The translations under genes and the position numbers were made by a program. 64,000 bases of DNA from assembly GCF_002874965.1 (NCBI RefSeq), contig NZ_CP025624.1:4340001-4404000 (forward strand), read 5' to 3'. Positions 57,404-64,000 of the stretch are shown here, piece by piece (positions within the stretch are counted from its first letter, which is position 1; each line of letters starts with the position of its first letter). The notes beneath the pieces are model-generated. The model saw only the letters and a program-made list of their open reading frames with translations, searched no databases and was not told where the DNA came from. Source of the stretch: Pseudomonas sp. NC02. Its GTDB lineage: Bacteria > Pseudomonadota > Gammaproteobacteria > Pseudomonadales > Pseudomonadaceae.

Positions 57404-58600
57404 GTGAGCGAACGACTAAAGATTGAGAACCTCTACAAGGTCTTTTCCTCAACCCCGGACAAGGCCATGCAGCTCTTGACCGCCGGGGCCAGCAAAGACC
57501 GGATCCTGGCCGAGACCGCCACCGTGGTCGGCCTCAATAACGTATCGCTGTCGATCCCCAGCGGGGCGATCTACATGATCATGGGCCTCTCGGGCTCGGG
57601 CAAATCCACCCTGGCGCGCTGTATCAACCGCCTGAATGAACCGACCGCGGGCAAGATCCTGCTGGACGGCGAAGACCTGGTGAGCCTCGACGAAAACCAA
57701 CTGCGGGAAGTGCGCCGCACACGTATCTCCATGGTGTTCCAGCACTTCGCGCTGCTGCCGAATAAAACCGTGATCGAGAACACCGAGTTCGGCCTCAAGC
57801 TGCGCGGTGTCTCGGCGGCCGAGCGGCGCAAGCGGGCCCTGGAAGTACTGGCGATTGTCGGCCTGGCCAAGTGGGCCGACCACCATCCCAACGAGCTGTC
57901 CGGCGGCATGCGCCAGCGCGTCGGCCTGGCCCGCGCACTGGCCACCGACGCCGACGTGCTGATCATGGACGAGGCCTTCAGTGCCCTCGACCCATTGATC
58001 CGCACCGAGATGCAGGACGAGTTGCTGCGCCTGCAACGCACCCTGAAAAAAACCATCCTGTTCATCACCCACGACTTCCAGGAAGCCCTGAAGCTGGGCA
58101 CACGCATCGCGATCATGGCCGACGGCCAAGTGGTGCGCGAGGGCACGCCCCAGGAAATCGTGATGGACCCGGGCAGCGATTACGTCGCGGCGTTCACCCG
58201 GGAGGTGGACCGTTCGCGGCTGTTCGATGCGCGCTCGATCATGGAAAAAGCCCACACGCTGCTGGTGCAGGGTGACACCCGGGTGGTGGGCAATGACGGC
58301 ACGGCTGCATTCGTACTGAACACCAGCGGCAAGGCGGTCGGCGTGCTGGACTCGGCAGCGCTGCTGGCCGTGGGCGGCGGCGCCGACGCACTGCAACGGC
58401 TGTCGAGCCAGTTCGTTTGCGTGCCGGCCAGCGCCAAGCTGGTGGAAGCCGCGCGCCTGCTCAAACCGGGTTTGCCGGTGGCGGTGGTGGATGGCGACGG
58501 GCAGTTCGTCGGCACCCTCAACAGCGCGCACATTCTTGATTGCATAGCCAGCGTCCCGGCCCCGCGCCCTGCCGCTGCGGAGGTTGCACAGCATGCTTAG
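57404..58600 (+). CDS. ABC importer ATPase, quaternary-amine (ProV/OpuAA-like) type
   Basis: ATP-binding subunit of a glycine betaine/proline-type importer, 398 residues. Walker A is GLSGSGKST, the signature LSGGMRQRVGLARAL, Walker B VLIMDEAFSALD and the switch histidine is in FITHDF. The C-terminal 120 residues resemble paired CBS domains. The start is GTG 57404 with GGAGG 8 nt before; upstream in-frame sequence is not conserved. The permease gene overlaps its end. The importer type suits a quaternary ammonium substrate. Confidence 0.9.
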   Translation: MSERLKIENLYKVFSSTPDKAMQLLTAGASKDRILAETATVVGLNNVSLSIPSGAIYMIMGLSGSGKSTLARCINRLNEPTAGKILLDGEDLVSLDENQLREVRRTRISMVFQHFALLPNKTVIENTEFGLKLRGVSAAERRKRALEVLAIVGLAKWADHHPNELSGGMRQRVGLARALATDADVLIMDEAFSALDPLIRTEMQDELLRLQRTLKKTILFITHDFQEALKLGTRIAIMADGQVVREGTPQEIVMDPGSDYVAAFTREVDRSRLFDARSIMEKAHTLLVQGDTRVVGNDGTAAFVLNTSGKAVGVLDSAALLAVGGGADALQRLSSQFVCVPASAKLVEAARLLKPGLPVAVVDGDGQFVGTLNSAHILDCIASVPAPRPAAAEVAQHA

Positions 58601-59489
58601 TTCAGAAGACCTCGCGGTTTTACCCGTAGACCAGTGGATCAGCCAGGGTGTGGAGTGGCTGGGGATTCACCTGCGGCCAATGTTCCAGGCGATTCGCTGG
58701 CCGGTGGAGCATTTGCTGGGGCTGAGTGACACGGTGATCCACGCGATCCCGTTCCCGGTCATGGTGTTGCTGATGTTCCTGATCGCCTACCGTGCGGCGA
58801 GCCTGGGGGTGGCGCTGTTCAGCGCCGTGGCCCTGGTGGTGATCGCCGCGTTGGGGGTGTGGGACGAGGCCATGACCACCTTGTCGCTGATCACCACGGC
58901 GATTGTGATCTGCATGGTGGTGGGCATTCCGGTGGGCATCTGGTGCGCCCGCAGCGAGCGGGTGTGGGGCGTGATGCGGCCGATCCTCGACATCATGCAA
59001 ACCACCCCGACCTTCGTGTACCTGGTGCCGGTGGTGATGCTGTTTGGCGTCGGCACGGTGTCGGGTGAAGTGGCGGTGGTGATCTCCGCCTGCCCGCCGC
59101 TGATTCGCTTTACCTACCTGGGCATCCGCATGGTCGACACCGAACTGGTGGAAGCCGGCCACGCCTTTGGTGCGGACAAGCGCCAATTGCTCTGGGAAAT
59201 CCAGCTGCCCCTGGCGATCCCGACGATCCTCGGCGGCCTCAACCAGACCGTGCTCACGGCCATGGTGATGTCGGTGGTGGTGGCGATGATCGGCGCCGAA
59301 GGCCTCGGCCTGGTGGTGCTGCAAGGCCTAGGCCGGATGGACGTGGGCCGCGCGGCGGTGGGCGGGATTGCCATTGTGCTGCTGGCGATGATGCTCGACC
59401 GGATCACCCAGAACCTGGCGCAACCGACCATGCGCAAGCGCAAGTCGCTGTTCAAGCGACTGCTCAATCCGAACCCGGTAAACGCATAA
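58593..59489 (+). CDS. ABC importer permease, quaternary-amine (ProW-like) type
   Basis: Inner-membrane permease of 298 residues with about six to seven membrane segments. The EAA-loop region is MVDTELVEAGHAFGADKRQLLWEIQLPLAIPTILGGLNQTV, close to ProW. The sequence MQTTPTFVYLVPVVMLFGVG is also typical. The ATG at 58593 has GGAGG at the right distance and overlaps the ATPase gene by 8 bp. The binding-protein gene follows after 71 bp. Confidence 0.9.
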   Translation: MLSSEDLAVLPVDQWISQGVEWLGIHLRPMFQAIRWPVEHLLGLSDTVIHAIPFPVMVLLMFLIAYRAASLGVALFSAVALVVIAALGVWDEAMTTLSLITTAIVICMVVGIPVGIWCARSERVWGVMRPILDIMQTTPTFVYLVPVVMLFGVGTVSGEVAVVISACPPLIRFTYLGIRMVDTELVEAGHAFGADKRQLLWEIQLPLAIPTILGGLNQTVLTAMVMSVVVAMIGAEGLGLVVLQGLGRMDVGRAAVGGIAIVLLAMMLDRITQNLAQPTMRKRKSLFKRLLNPNPVNA

Positions 59490-59560
59490 CAAAAAGAACC
59501 TCATGAATGCCCGTTGTTGACTGCCAACCCTAACCATAACGAGAAAAAAAAGAGGAAATC

Positions 59561-60586
59561 ATGATGCATCCATTCAAAGCCTTGCTTGGATTTGCAGCAG
59601 TGTTGTACCTGGCAAGTACGCAGGTGTGGGCCGAGGATTTGCCGGGCACCGGCAAGACCATCCGCTTCGTGCAATCGGAAAGCACCGGCGGCAACTACGT
59701 ACTGACCAAAATCGCGATCGAGGCCACCAAGCGCCTGGGCTACGCGAGCAAGTTGAGCACCGTCAACACCACCCTGTTCTTCCCCGCCGCGGCCCAGGGC
59801 GACCTGGACCTGTCGATGGACGTGACCTTGCCGATGCTGCAACCGAGCTTTGACAAGGTGAAGGACCGTACCGAAGTGGTGGGCTCGGGCTTCATTACGG
59901 GCGCTGGCTATAACGGCTACATGATCGACAAGAAAACCGCCGACGCGTACGGCATCACCAGCCTGGAACAAATGAAGGACCCGAAAATCGCCGGGTTGTT
60001 CGGCAAGGACGGCAAGGCCAACCTGATCAGTTGTGATCCGGGCTGGGGCTGTGGCGATGTGGTGGATTACCAGCTCGACAAGTTCGGTCTCAAGGACACG
60101 GTTAACCCGGTACGCGGCAAATACGAAGCACTGATGTTCGAAAACGTCGCCCGGCTGAAACGTGGCGAGCCGGTGTTTTTCTATGCGTGGGCACCGTCGT
60201 GGATGACCAACACCATGGTGCCGGGCAAGGACGTGGTGTGGCTGCCGACGCCGTTTGATGCGTTGCCGGGCAATGTGCCGAGCACCACTTCGGCACTGAC
60301 GCCCGGGGTTGCCGGGTGCGCCGGCGGGGCTGATCCATGCCGCATGGCGATGGCGGCGTGGAACTGGTATGCGATTGGCAACAAGCAATTCATCGCGGCG
60401 AATCCGGCGATCAAGAAGTTGGTGGAGCAGATGACGTTTTCCCAGGCAACCTGGAGTTATTGGGAAAAAACCATCAGCGCCGACGGCTCCAGCGAACGCA
60501 ACATTCGCAAGCTGGCGGAGGACTGGATGAAGGAAAACAAAGCGACGTTTGACGGCTGGGTGGCCACCGCAAAAACCGCCAAGTAG
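59561..60586 (+). CDS. periplasmic binding protein of the quaternary-amine ABC importer
   Basis: ProX-like substrate-binding protein, 341 residues, with a signal peptide (about 1-24, cut after VWA). Aromatic residues that could form a cation-pi cage are seen in YAWAPSWM, WGCGD and AAWNWY; such cages bind quaternary ammonium groups. Four cysteines (SCDPGWGC, GCAGGADPC) could form two disulphides. Two ATGs lie next to each other. It closes the transporter; a REP pair follows 11 bp after the stop. Confidence 0.88.
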   Translation: MMHPFKALLGFAAVLYLASTQVWAEDLPGTGKTIRFVQSESTGGNYVLTKIAIEATKRLGYASKLSTVNTTLFFPAAAQGDLDLSMDVTLPMLQPSFDKVKDRTEVVGSGFITGAGYNGYMIDKKTADAYGITSLEQMKDPKIAGLFGKDGKANLISCDPGWGCGDVVDYQLDKFGLKDTVNPVRGKYEALMFENVARLKRGEPVFFYAWAPSWMTNTMVPGKDVVWLPTPFDALPGNVPSTTSALTPGVAGCAGGADPCRMAMAAWNWYAIGNKQFIAANPAIKKLVEQMTFSQATWSYWEKTISADGSSERNIRKLAEDWMKENKATFDGWVATAKTAK

Positions 60587-60597
60587 CACCGATTCAA

Positions 60598-60669
60598 TGT
60601 GGGAGCTGGCTTGCCTGCGATAGCGATGTTGAATTCACCGTCGCCATCGCAGGCAAGCCAGCTCCCACA
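60598..60669. repeat. REP inverted pair, family C
   Basis: TGTGGGAGCTGGCTTGCCTGCGAT and ATCGCAGGCAAGCCAGCTCCCACA are perfect 24-bp arms around a 24-nt centre (60622-60645). It lies directly after the binding-protein gene, so it may protect the 3' end of the importer mRNA. Confidence 0.92.
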
Positions 60670-60812
60670 GTCGATTTTCACCCGCCGCAAAAATAACTGT
60701 TTTGGCGGGCGCAATCAGAAAAAACCCACTGCCCCACCCCCACCAAACCACCAATCCCGCGCCTGCTCCTGCCCTAGCATTGCACCCACTCAGCCCATCC
60801 GGAGTGACCCCG

Positions 60813-62300
60813 ATGACCTACAAACACCCGCTGCTGTTCAAAGCCCTGTGCTACGTCGACGGCCATTGGGTCCACAGCGCCAGTGCCAGCACCATCGCCG
60901 TACATGACCCGGCGAACCAACAGTTGATCGGCCACGTGCCGATGCTGGAAAAACCGCAAATTGTCGCCGCAATCGACGCCGCCCACCGCGCGTTTTCCGC
61001 CTGGCGTGAACAGAACCTCGATGCCCGCGCCACGATCCTGCGGCGCTGGGCGGCACTGATCCTCGAACACCAGGAGGATCTCGCCCGCATCCTCAGCCAG
61101 GAGCAAGGCAAACCGCTGGCCGAAGCCCGCGGCGAAATCGCCTATGCCGCAAGCTTCATCCCGTGGTTCGCCGAAGAAGCCCGCCGCCTGTACGGCCAGA
61201 ATATCCCCAGCCATATCCCCGGTGCGCACCTGGGCACAGTCAAGGAACCCGTAGGCGTCTGCGCCCTGCTGACCCCATGGAACTTCCCCTCGGCCATGAT
61301 CACCCGCAAGGCCGCCGCCGCCCTCGCCGCCGGGTGCACGGTGGTGGTCAAGCCGGCCCATGAAACGCCCTACTCGGCGTTGGCCCTCGCGCAACTGGCC
61401 GAAGAAGCCGGCTTCCCGCCGGGCGTGTTCAACGTGGTGCTGGGCGAGCCACAGATGGCCATGCAAACCCTGGTGCAGGACACCCGCGTGCGCTCGGTAA
61501 GCTTCACCGGCTCGACCCGGGTCGGCAAGCTGGTACTGCAGGCGGCGGCCCAGGACGTGAAGAAGGTCTCGCTGGAACTGGGCGGCAATGCGCCATTTAT
61601 TGTCTGCGCCGACGCCAACCTTGAGCTGGCAGTGAGAGTCGCGGTCGAGGCCAAGTTCCAGACCTCCGGCCAGGACTGCTGCGCGGCCAACCGGATCATG
61701 GTCGACCGTTCGATCTACTCCGAATTCCTCAGCCGCTTCGCTGCCGCCGTGCGTGAGTTGCGGGTCGGCCCGGCATTGGTCGACGGGCAAGAGCAAAGCG
61801 TCGACATCGGCCCGTTGATGCACCAGGCCGCCTTCGACGTCACCGCCGAACGCGTGGCCGACGCCCTGGAGCTGGGCGCGCAACGCCTGGTGGGCTGCGA
61901 AGGCCACGCCCTGGGCGGGCTGTTTTACCAGCCAACGGTACTCGCCGACGTGACCCCACAAATGCGCATCTACCGCGAAGAAAACTTCGCGCCGATTGCC
62001 GGGGTGCTGCCGTTCGACTCGATTGACCAGGCCATCGAAATGGCCAACGACACCGAGTACGGCCTGGCCGCCTACATTTGTTCCAACCGCCTGGACCTGA
62101 TCTACCCGCTGATCCGCCGCCTCGACCACGCCATGATCGCGGTCAACGGGGTGAAATTCACCGGTCACCCGATTCCCTTCGGCGGCATGAAAGCCTCGGG
62201 CCTGGGCCGTGAAGGCGCCGCCGAGGGCTTCGAAGCCTTTGTCGAAACCAAATACTTTTGCCTGCATCACCAAGGCCAATTCCAAGGAGAGCAACCATGA
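60813..62300 (+). CDS. succinate-semialdehyde-type aldehyde dehydrogenase
   Basis: Aldehyde dehydrogenase of the GabD/succinate-semialdehyde group, 495 residues. It has EQGKPLAEARGEIAYAASFIPWFAEEARR, PWNFPSAMITRKAAAALAAGCTVVVKPA, FTGSTRVGK, ELGGNAPFIV and the catalytic cysteine in TSGQDCCAANR. The ATG at 60813 follows CCGGAGTGACCCCG. The stop overlaps the aminotransferase gene by 4 bp, so amino and aldehyde groups of the same compound are probably removed in series. In the proposed quaternary-amine pathway it could also finish off succinate semialdehyde. Confidence 0.85.
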   Translation: MTYKHPLLFKALCYVDGHWVHSASASTIAVHDPANQQLIGHVPMLEKPQIVAAIDAAHRAFSAWREQNLDARATILRRWAALILEHQEDLARILSQEQGKPLAEARGEIAYAASFIPWFAEEARRLYGQNIPSHIPGAHLGTVKEPVGVCALLTPWNFPSAMITRKAAAALAAGCTVVVKPAHETPYSALALAQLAEEAGFPPGVFNVVLGEPQMAMQTLVQDTRVRSVSFTGSTRVGKLVLQAAAQDVKKVSLELGGNAPFIVCADANLELAVRVAVEAKFQTSGQDCCAANRIMVDRSIYSEFLSRFAAAVRELRVGPALVDGQEQSVDIGPLMHQAAFDVTAERVADALELGAQRLVGCEGHALGGLFYQPTVLADVTPQMRIYREENFAPIAGVLPFDSIDQAIEMANDTEYGLAAYICSNRLDLIYPLIRRLDHAMIAVNGVKFTGHPIPFGGMKASGLGREGAAEGFEAFVETKYFCLHHQGQFQGEQP

Positions 62301-63682
62301 GCCAAGCATTCAACAGCCTGTTCGAACAAGACCGCGCGCACTTCATGCACCCATCCACCCACGCCCATGATCACGCCAGCGGCGCACTCAAGGGCCGCAT
62401 CATCAAGAGCGCCTCGGGCATCCGCATTCGCGACCAGGAAGGCCGCGAATTCATCGATGCGTTTGCCGGCCTGTACTGTGTGAACATCGGCTATGGCCGC
62501 ACCGAAGTTGCCGACGCCATCTACAAGCAAGCCAAGGAGCTGGCCTACTACCACACCTATGTCGGTCACTCGACCGAGGCAATCATCGAGCTGTCGAGCC
62601 GCATCATGGACTGGGCGCCCGAAGGCATGAAAAAGGTCTACTACGGCCTGTCCGGCTCAGACGCCAACGAAACCCAGATCAAGCTGGTGCGTTACTACAA
62701 CAACGTACTGGGCCGTCCGCAGAAGAAGAAAATCATCTCCCGCGATCGCGGCTATCACGGCTCAGGCATCATGACCGGCAGCCTCACGGGCCTCGCCGCC
62801 TTCCATCAGCATTTCGACCTCCCGGAAAAAGGCATCCAGCACACCATTTGCCCGCACTGGTACCGCAAGGCACCGGCGGGCATGGACGAGGCTGCGTTCG
62901 TGCGTCACTGCGCCGATGAGCTGGAAAAAATGATCCTCGCCGAAGGCCCGGACACGGTCGCGGCGTTCATTGGCGAACCGGTAATGGGCACCGGTGGCAT
63001 CGTGGTGCCCCCGGCCGGTTACTGGGCGGCGATCCAGGCGGTACTGAACAAGTACGATGTGTTGTTGATCGCTGACGAAGTGGTCTGCGCGTTCGGCCGG
63101 CTGGGCTCGAAAATGGGCAGCCAGCGCTACAGCATGCGCCCGGACCTGATCACCACGGCCAAGGGCCTGACCAGCGCCTATGCCCCGCTGTCAGCGGTGA
63201 TCATCGGTGAGAAGGTGTGGGACGTGATTGAAAAGGCCTCGACCCACGAAGGCGCCATGGGCCACGGCTGGACCTACTCCGGGCACCCGATCTGCGCCGC
63301 GGCGGCGCTGGCAAACCTGGATATCCTGGAACGGGAGAACCTCACGGCGAACGCCGACGAAGTCGGTGGGTACCTGAACCGTCGCCTGCGGGAAACCCTC
63401 GAAGGTCACCCGCTGGTGGGCGAAGTACGCGGCGACGGCCTGCTCGCCGCCGTGGAATTCATGGCCGACCGTGAGCAACGCACGCCGTTTGATCCTGCGC
63501 TCAAGGTCGGCCCCAAAGTCTCGGCGGCCTGCCTGGAACGCGGGATGATCGCCCGGGCCATGCCACACGGCGACATCCTCGGCTTTGCGCCGCCGCTGAT
63601 TTTGACCAGGGCGGAGGCAGACCTGATCGTCGACATCACCAAAGGCGCGATCGACCAGGTGGCCGGGGAAGTGTTGGGCTGA
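62297..63682 (+). CDS. class III PLP-dependent aminotransferase (omega-amino acid/amine type)
   Basis: Pyridoxal-phosphate aminotransferase of 461 residues, fold type I class III. It shows GLYCVNIGYGR, GLSGSDANETQIKL, RDRGYHGSG, the DEV cofactor-binding stretch (LLIADEVVCAFGRLG) and the Schiff-base lysine in TTAKGLTSAY. The type covers beta-alanine, GABA and polyamine transaminases. It is cotranscribed with the semialdehyde dehydrogenase (4-bp overlap, AAGGAGAG before the ATG) and is followed by a REP pair and an Lrp/AsnC regulator. Confidence 0.87.
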   Translation: MSQAFNSLFEQDRAHFMHPSTHAHDHASGALKGRIIKSASGIRIRDQEGREFIDAFAGLYCVNIGYGRTEVADAIYKQAKELAYYHTYVGHSTEAIIELSSRIMDWAPEGMKKVYYGLSGSDANETQIKLVRYYNNVLGRPQKKKIISRDRGYHGSGIMTGSLTGLAAFHQHFDLPEKGIQHTICPHWYRKAPAGMDEAAFVRHCADELEKMILAEGPDTVAAFIGEPVMGTGGIVVPPAGYWAAIQAVLNKYDVLLIADEVVCAFGRLGSKMGSQRYSMRPDLITTAKGLTSAYAPLSAVIIGEKVWDVIEKASTHEGAMGHGWTYSGHPICAAAALANLDILERENLTANADEVGGYLNRRLRETLEGHPLVGEVRGDGLLAAVEFMADREQRTPFDPALKVGPKVSAACLERGMIARAMPHGDILGFAPPLILTRAEADLIVDITKGAIDQVAGEVLG

Positions 63683-63693
63683 TGAGTTTCCCT

Positions 63694-63789
63694 TAGGAGC
63701 AAGCTTGCTCGCGATGGTCGTGAACGATAACGTGCTAATCCTGAATTAACGCGTCGTCCTCAGGCTCATCGCGAGCAAGCTCGCTCCTA
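63694..63789. repeat. REP inverted pair, family D
   Basis: TAGGAGCAAGCTTGCTCGCGAT on the left and ATCGCGAGCAAGCTCGCTCCTA on the right, nearly perfect over 22 bp with one mismatch, in the gap between the aminotransferase and the Lrp-type regulator. Confidence 0.9.
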
Positions 63790-63821
63790 CAGGGTCCGTG
63801 CGCCTTTGGAGTTCGTTGCCG

Positions 63822-64000
63822 ATGCACAAGCTTGACCGCTACGACCTGAAAATCCTGCGTATCCTCTCCGAGGACGGGCGCATCACCAAATCGAGCCTGG
63901 CCGAGGCCATCAACCTTTCGGTAACGCCCGCCTGGGAGCGCGTGCGCAAGCTGGAAAGCGCCGGCCTGGTCAAGGGCTACCGCGCGGTGATCGACTGGAA
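63822..64000 (+). CDS. Lrp/AsnC-family regulator (3' end outside window)
   Basis: The first 59 residues are present: an N-terminal winged helix-turn-helix of the Lrp/AsnC type (LDRYDLKILRILSEDGRITKSSLAEAINLSVTPAWERVRKLESAGLVKGYRAVID). The ligand-binding part lies beyond the window. It likely controls the aminotransferase-dehydrogenase pair just upstream, in response to an amino acid or amine. Confidence 0.9.
   Translation, partial: MHKLDRYDLKILRILSEDGRITKSSLAEAINLSVTPAWERVRKLESAGLVKGYRAVIDW

Overview
The window is about 64 kb of high-GC chromosome from a fluorescent Pseudomonas (P. fluorescens group). This rests on four things: the nuo operon is followed by the same gene series as in P. aeruginosa (malate receptor, transporter, TlpQ-type receptor, BqsSR/CarSR, PepSY proteins, patatin, QueD); protein sequences throughout are pseudomonad in style; several families of Pseudomonas-type REP palindromes sit between genes; and a vgrG-linked effector module and fecIRA are present. 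No rRNA, tRNA, CRISPR array, insertion sequence or prophage was seen.

Layout. 1-9970: the 3' part of the complex I operon, nuoG (5'-truncated) to nuoN, closed by a strong terminator. 10209-10863: a HigBA2-type toxin-antitoxin pair between nuo and the chemotaxis block. 10923-20376: two chemoreceptors (CtpM-like, TlpQ-like) around an NhaC-type transporter, then BqsS/BqsR, two small PepSY proteins and a patatin-like lipase. Two copies of one REP pair bound the BqsSR-PepSY-patatin part. 20557-22089: queD, a GNAT acetyltransferase and a Nudix hydrolase. 22291-26036: codB, a PucR-type regulator and codA (cytosine import and deamination). 26039-31732, minus strand: vgrG, a DUF4123 adaptor, a lipoprotein and a class 3 lipase, read as an orphan type VI effector/immunity module.

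32044-40222 is a complete non-phosphorylative L-fucose pathway. A FadR-type regulator and an odd DapF-fold protein are divergent from KDF dehydrogenase, diketo-acid hydrolase, L-fuconate dehydratase, lactonase, L-fucose dehydrogenase, mutarotase and FucP. Two identical 17-bp palindromes lie in the divergent promoter. 40164-42753 holds an AraC regulator, a small unknown protein and an MFS exporter. 42800-45318 holds a pair of related proteins with repeated hand-like modules, resembling type III translocator/effector proteins; one is split by a frameshift at an A6 run. 45535-49547 is fecA-fecR-fecI.

49612-60586 is a catabolic cluster: PucR/CdaR-like regulator, PF06684-type protein, flavin reductase with an extra C-terminal domain, aldehyde dehydrogenase, luciferase-like monooxygenase, alpha/beta hydrolase, CMD-family protein and a betaine-type ABC importer. 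Its enzyme set parallels trigonelline (N-methylnicotinate) ring opening, so I propose that it breaks down a quaternary or N-heterocyclic amine. 60813-64000: a succinate-semialdehyde-type dehydrogenase, a class III aminotransferase and the start of an Lrp/AsnC regulator.

Most interesting: the frameshift-split effector-like gene beside its intact paralogue; the DapF-like protein with both catalytic cysteines replaced by serine, coupled to the fucose regulator; the proposed quaternary-amine cluster; and a BqsR-like box with a sensor that lacks the RExxE motif.
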